Assembly: GCA_046758465.1 (NCBI GenBank) | Contig: JBHIAG010000057.1 | Span: 1-13,816, forward strand | Source of the DNA: JBHIAG01 sp046758465 | GTDB taxonomy: Bacteria; Acidobacteriota; Terriglobia; Acidiferrales; 2-02-FULL-67-57 | Direction: 5' to 3' | DNA length: 13,816 nt | In this document: positions 12,256 through 13,816 of the stretch, piece after piece | Numbering within the stretch: the stretch's first letter is position 1 | Layout of the letters: every line of letters starts with the position of its first letter | The notes under the pieces: model-generated | Told to the model about the DNA's origin: nothing | The model's input: only the letters and a program-made list of their open reading frames with translations | The model's database searches: none | Position numbers and translations under genes: made by a program

Positions 12256-12307
12256 ATGACAAGTAAGGGAACGTTCGTCGGGCTGCGCTTTCTTTGTCTT
12301 GCCGGGG

Positions 12308-12323
12308 CGGGGTTTCAACCCCG
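12308..12323. repeat. CGGGGTT/AACCCCG palindrome
   Basis: A 7-bp stem with a 2-nt loop in the non-coding region upstream of the tRNA promoter. No T-run follows. It is probably another dispersed palindrome. Confidence 0.4.
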
Positions 12324-12369
12324 TTGCTCCGTGCCGGGAAAAACGAGCTGAGCCCCTGAGGTTCGGGCA

Positions 12370-12397
12370 TTGCATCTGCCCGCGCGGGCGCTATAAT
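12370..12397 (+). promoter_or_regulatory. tRNA-Ser promoter
   Basis: TTGCAT (12370-12375, 3 of 6) lies 16 nt upstream of a perfect TATAAT (12392-12397). Transcription would start near 12404, about 68 nt before the mature 5' end, leaving a leader for RNase P to remove. Confidence 0.6.
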
Positions 12398-12471
12398 TGA
12401 GTGGAGTTACACCCCAGCGCACCGGGAAGGGTGCAAAGTCGTTAGTGGCAGCGTTCTCGCCTGATCGAACC

Positions 12472-12564
12472 GGAGGGGTGCTGGAGTGGTCTAACAGGGC
12501 TGCCTGCTAAGCAGTTGCACTGGCAAAACCGGTGCCGCGGGTTCGAATCCCGCCCCCTCCGCCA
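12472..12564 (+). tRNA. tRNA-Ser, anticodon GCU
   Basis: The acceptor stem GGAGGGG (12472-12478) pairs with CCCCTCC (12554-12560), followed by discriminator G and an encoded CCA. The anticodon loop CTGCTAA (12504-12510) holds GCT at 12506-12508, flanked by GCTGC and GCAGT. The long variable arm pairs GCACTGG with CCGGTGC, as expected for a class II serine tRNA. The T arm is GCGGG-TTCGAAT-CCCGC. It reads AGC/AGU serine codons. The gene is complete at 93 nt and is convergent with fabH, 23 bp away. Confidence 0.97.
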
Positions 12565-12587
12565 GCTCTTCTTCCAGAGTTGCTTGC

Positions 12588-13628
12588 CTAGTAAGCCCAG
12601 CGGAGGAGCAGGCCGCCGGTGGTGTAGCCGGCCCCAACCGCGAGCAGCAGCACCAAGTCGCCCTTCTTCAGGCGCCCACAACTCAGCGCGTCCACCAGGG
12701 CGATGGGAATGGTGCCGGCGGTGGTGTTGCCGTAGCGGTCAATGTTGAGCAGGACCTGGGAGTCAGCGAGCTCCAGGCGCTCGGCGGTGGCGGTGATGAT
12801 GCGCCCGTTGGCTTGGTGGGGCACCAGCAGCTTCAGGTCTCGGGCGCTGAAGCCATTGCGCGCCAGCAGCAGCTCGGAGACTTCGCACATGCGTCGCACC
12901 GCGTACTTGAACACCTGGCGACCGTCTTGGTGGACGTAATGCATCTTCTTGTCCACGGTTTCGTGGCTGGCAGGGTGCAAGCTGCCGCCGCCGGGCATGT
13001 AGAGATAGCAGCCCCCCGAGCCGTCAATGTCGTGATGAAAGTCAATGACGCCTTCCTCCGCCGGCTCGCGCGCGCCCGATTCGGGCGCGCCCGATGCGCG
13101 CGCGCCGGATGCGCAGGGTTCGACCAGCACCGCCCCGGCGCCGTCGCCAAACAGCACACAGGTGGCGCGGTCTTCAAAGTTGAGGATCGAAGTCATCGTG
13201 TCCGAGCCGATCACGAGCGCCTTCTTGTGCGTGCCGGAGGCGACAAACTGCGCTCCCACCGTCAGCGCATAGACAAAGCCCGAGCAGGCCGCCACCAGGT
13301 CGAACCCCCAAGCGCGTGTGGCCCCCAGCCGGTCCTGCACCAGGCAAGCGGTGGACGGGAACAACATGTCGGGGGTCACGGTCGCGACCACGATCAAGTC
13401 AATCTCTTCGGCGGTCAGCCCTTGCTCGCTGAGCAAGGCCCGGGCGGCTTCGGTCGCCATGTGCGAGGTTGCCATTCCTTTGTCCACGATGTGGCGCTCG
13501 CGAATCCCCGTGCGCGCGACAATCCACTCGTTCGTCGTGTCCACCATCTTTTCCAGCTCGGCGTTCGTCAGCACGCGCGGCGGCACCCAGTGCGTCACTG
13601 CGGTGATTTTGGCGGCAATGCGAGGCAT
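12588..13628 (-). CDS. fabH: Beta-ketoacyl-ACP synthase III
   Basis: FabH starts fatty-acid chains by condensing an acyl-CoA (often acetyl-CoA) with malonyl-ACP. The catalytic triad is C115 in LVAACSGFVYAL, H271 in LLVPHQANGRII and N301 in DRYGNTTAGTIP. Other family motifs are NEWIVARTGIRERH, ATVTPDMLFPSTACLVQ, VLFGDGAGAVLVEP and the glycine-rich C-terminus LLLAVGAGYTTGGLLLRW. The 346-residue length is slightly long because of a tandem pentapeptide insert (residues 173-187, ASGAR, ASGAP, ESGAR) after VEPC. The ATG at 13628 has AAGGAA at good spacing. Its promoter lies upstream at 13691-13719. The usual partners plsX and fabD are not in view. Substrate preference cannot be told from the sequence. 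Confidence 0.97.
   Translation of the reverse strand: MPRIAAKITAVTHWVPPRVLTNAELEKMVDTTNEWIVARTGIRERHIVDKGMATSHMATEAARALLSEQGLTAEEIDLIVVATVTPDMLFPSTACLVQDRLGATRAWGFDLVAACSGFVYALTVGAQFVASGTHKKALVIGSDTMTSILNFEDRATCVLFGDGAGAVLVEPCASGARASGAPESGAREPAEEGVIDFHHDIDGSGGCYLYMPGGGSLHPASHETVDKKMHYVHQDGRQVFKYAVRRMCEVSELLLARNGFSARDLKLLVPHQANGRIITATAERLELADSQVLLNIDRYGNTTAGTIPIALVDALSCGRLKKGDLVLLLAVGAGYTTGGLLLRWAY
13068..13112. repeat. Three 15-bp tandem repeats inside fabH
   Basis: On the minus strand the units are GCATCCGGCGCGCGC, GCATCGGGCGCGCCC and GAATCGGGCGCGCGC, encoding ASGAR, ASGAP and ESGAR. They are self-complementary: GCGCGCCCGA and TCGGGCGCGC (13070-13079, 13081-13090) form a 10-bp stem. The unit length of 15 keeps the frame. 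Confidence 0.8.
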
Positions 13629-13690
13629 CCGATTCCTTTCAGTCCTGCCCCGCTGTTGGCGGGGGTGAGAATGACGTGCAGGCTGCCCCG

Positions 13691-13719
13691 ATTCTAGGGC
13701 TTCGCCGGAGGAAAAGCAA
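13691..13719 (-). promoter_or_regulatory. fabH promoter
   Basis: TTGCTT (13719-13714, 3 of 6) and TAGAAT (13696-13691, 5 of 6) on the minus strand are 17 nt apart. Transcription would start near 13684, with a leader of about 55 nt that carries a CCCCGC/GCGGGG hairpin (13648-13664) just before the ribosome-binding site. Confidence 0.5.
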
Positions 13720-13770
13720 CCTGGACGGGCAGGCCCGCTCGCTAGCTTCGAGCTGACCCGCTGACCACAG

Positions 13771-13806
13771 CAGTCTGCAGTGGCCTCCTAGTTTGTGTGC
13801 AGACTG
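13771..13806. other. 9-bp inverted repeat near the window end
   Basis: CAGTCTGCA (13771-13779) and TGCAGACTG (13798-13806) flank an 18-nt centre. No gene is evident between 13629 and the end. The structure may belong to a gene beyond the window. Confidence 0.35.
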
Positions 13807-13816
13807 GGCTCCTGCC

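Noticed and set aside
12472..12564. tRNA as a selenocysteine tRNA partner for selA
   Set aside because: The anticodon is GCU, not UCA, and the acceptor stem is 7 bp, so it is an ordinary serine tRNA.
12813..13697. A 294-codon plus-strand open frame opposite fabH
   Set aside because: It is antisense to conserved FabH motifs and has no recognisable domain.

Overview
The window is GC-rich, tightly packed bacterial chromosome carrying mostly housekeeping genes. It most resembles an Acidobacteriota genome. That placement is an inference from the gene set (an MXAN_5187-type protein, an HNH protein of a kind seen in acidobacteria, and selA) and from the dispersed palindromic repeats and degenerate simple-sequence tracts between genes. 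No marker here proves it.

Positions 1-4734, all on the minus strand, hold the classic ribosomal/tRNA-modification cluster in the order rpsP (S16), khpA (KH RNA-binding), rimM, trmD, a small secreted protein of unknown function, and rplS (L19, cut by the window edge). The cluster is split between rimM and trmD by an IS110-family insertion sequence (transposase 2085-3113). The IS has a roughly 300-nt structured non-coding end upstream of the transposase, where bridge RNAs are encoded in this family. A decayed fragment of a DUF4157-like (HELxH-type) protein lies between the IS and trmD. A terminator-like hairpin pair follows rimM. trmD has its own promoter-like sequence placed so that its message would be almost leaderless.

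Positions 4735-7763, also minus strand, hold selA (selenocysteine synthase), a class I SAM methyltransferase and a DinB-superfamily protein. Each of the three stop codons is followed at once by a degenerate purine-rich tract of the GAAAA/AGAAAA type.

Positions 7764-12063, plus strand, hold an MXAN_5187-type coiled-coil protein, purH, a DksA/TraR-type zinc-finger regulator, a ComF-type phosphoribosyltransferase and an HNH endonuclease-fold protein. selA and the MXAN_5187-type gene diverge from a shared 134-bp region with a promoter-like sequence on each strand. The DksA-like gene has a near-consensus sigma-70 promoter. From 12064 to the end there is a block of palindromic repeats, a tRNA-Ser(GCU) gene, and fabH convergent to it on the minus strand.

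The most unusual signal is the repeat biology. GC-rich palindromes sit between genes, inside larger repeats, and apparently inside three coding sequences without breaking frame: selA, the comF-like gene and fabH. I found no defence island, CRISPR array, prophage or clear new multi-gene system. The candidates worth a second look are the IS110 non-coding end, the palindromic modules, and the purine tracts that follow stop codons.
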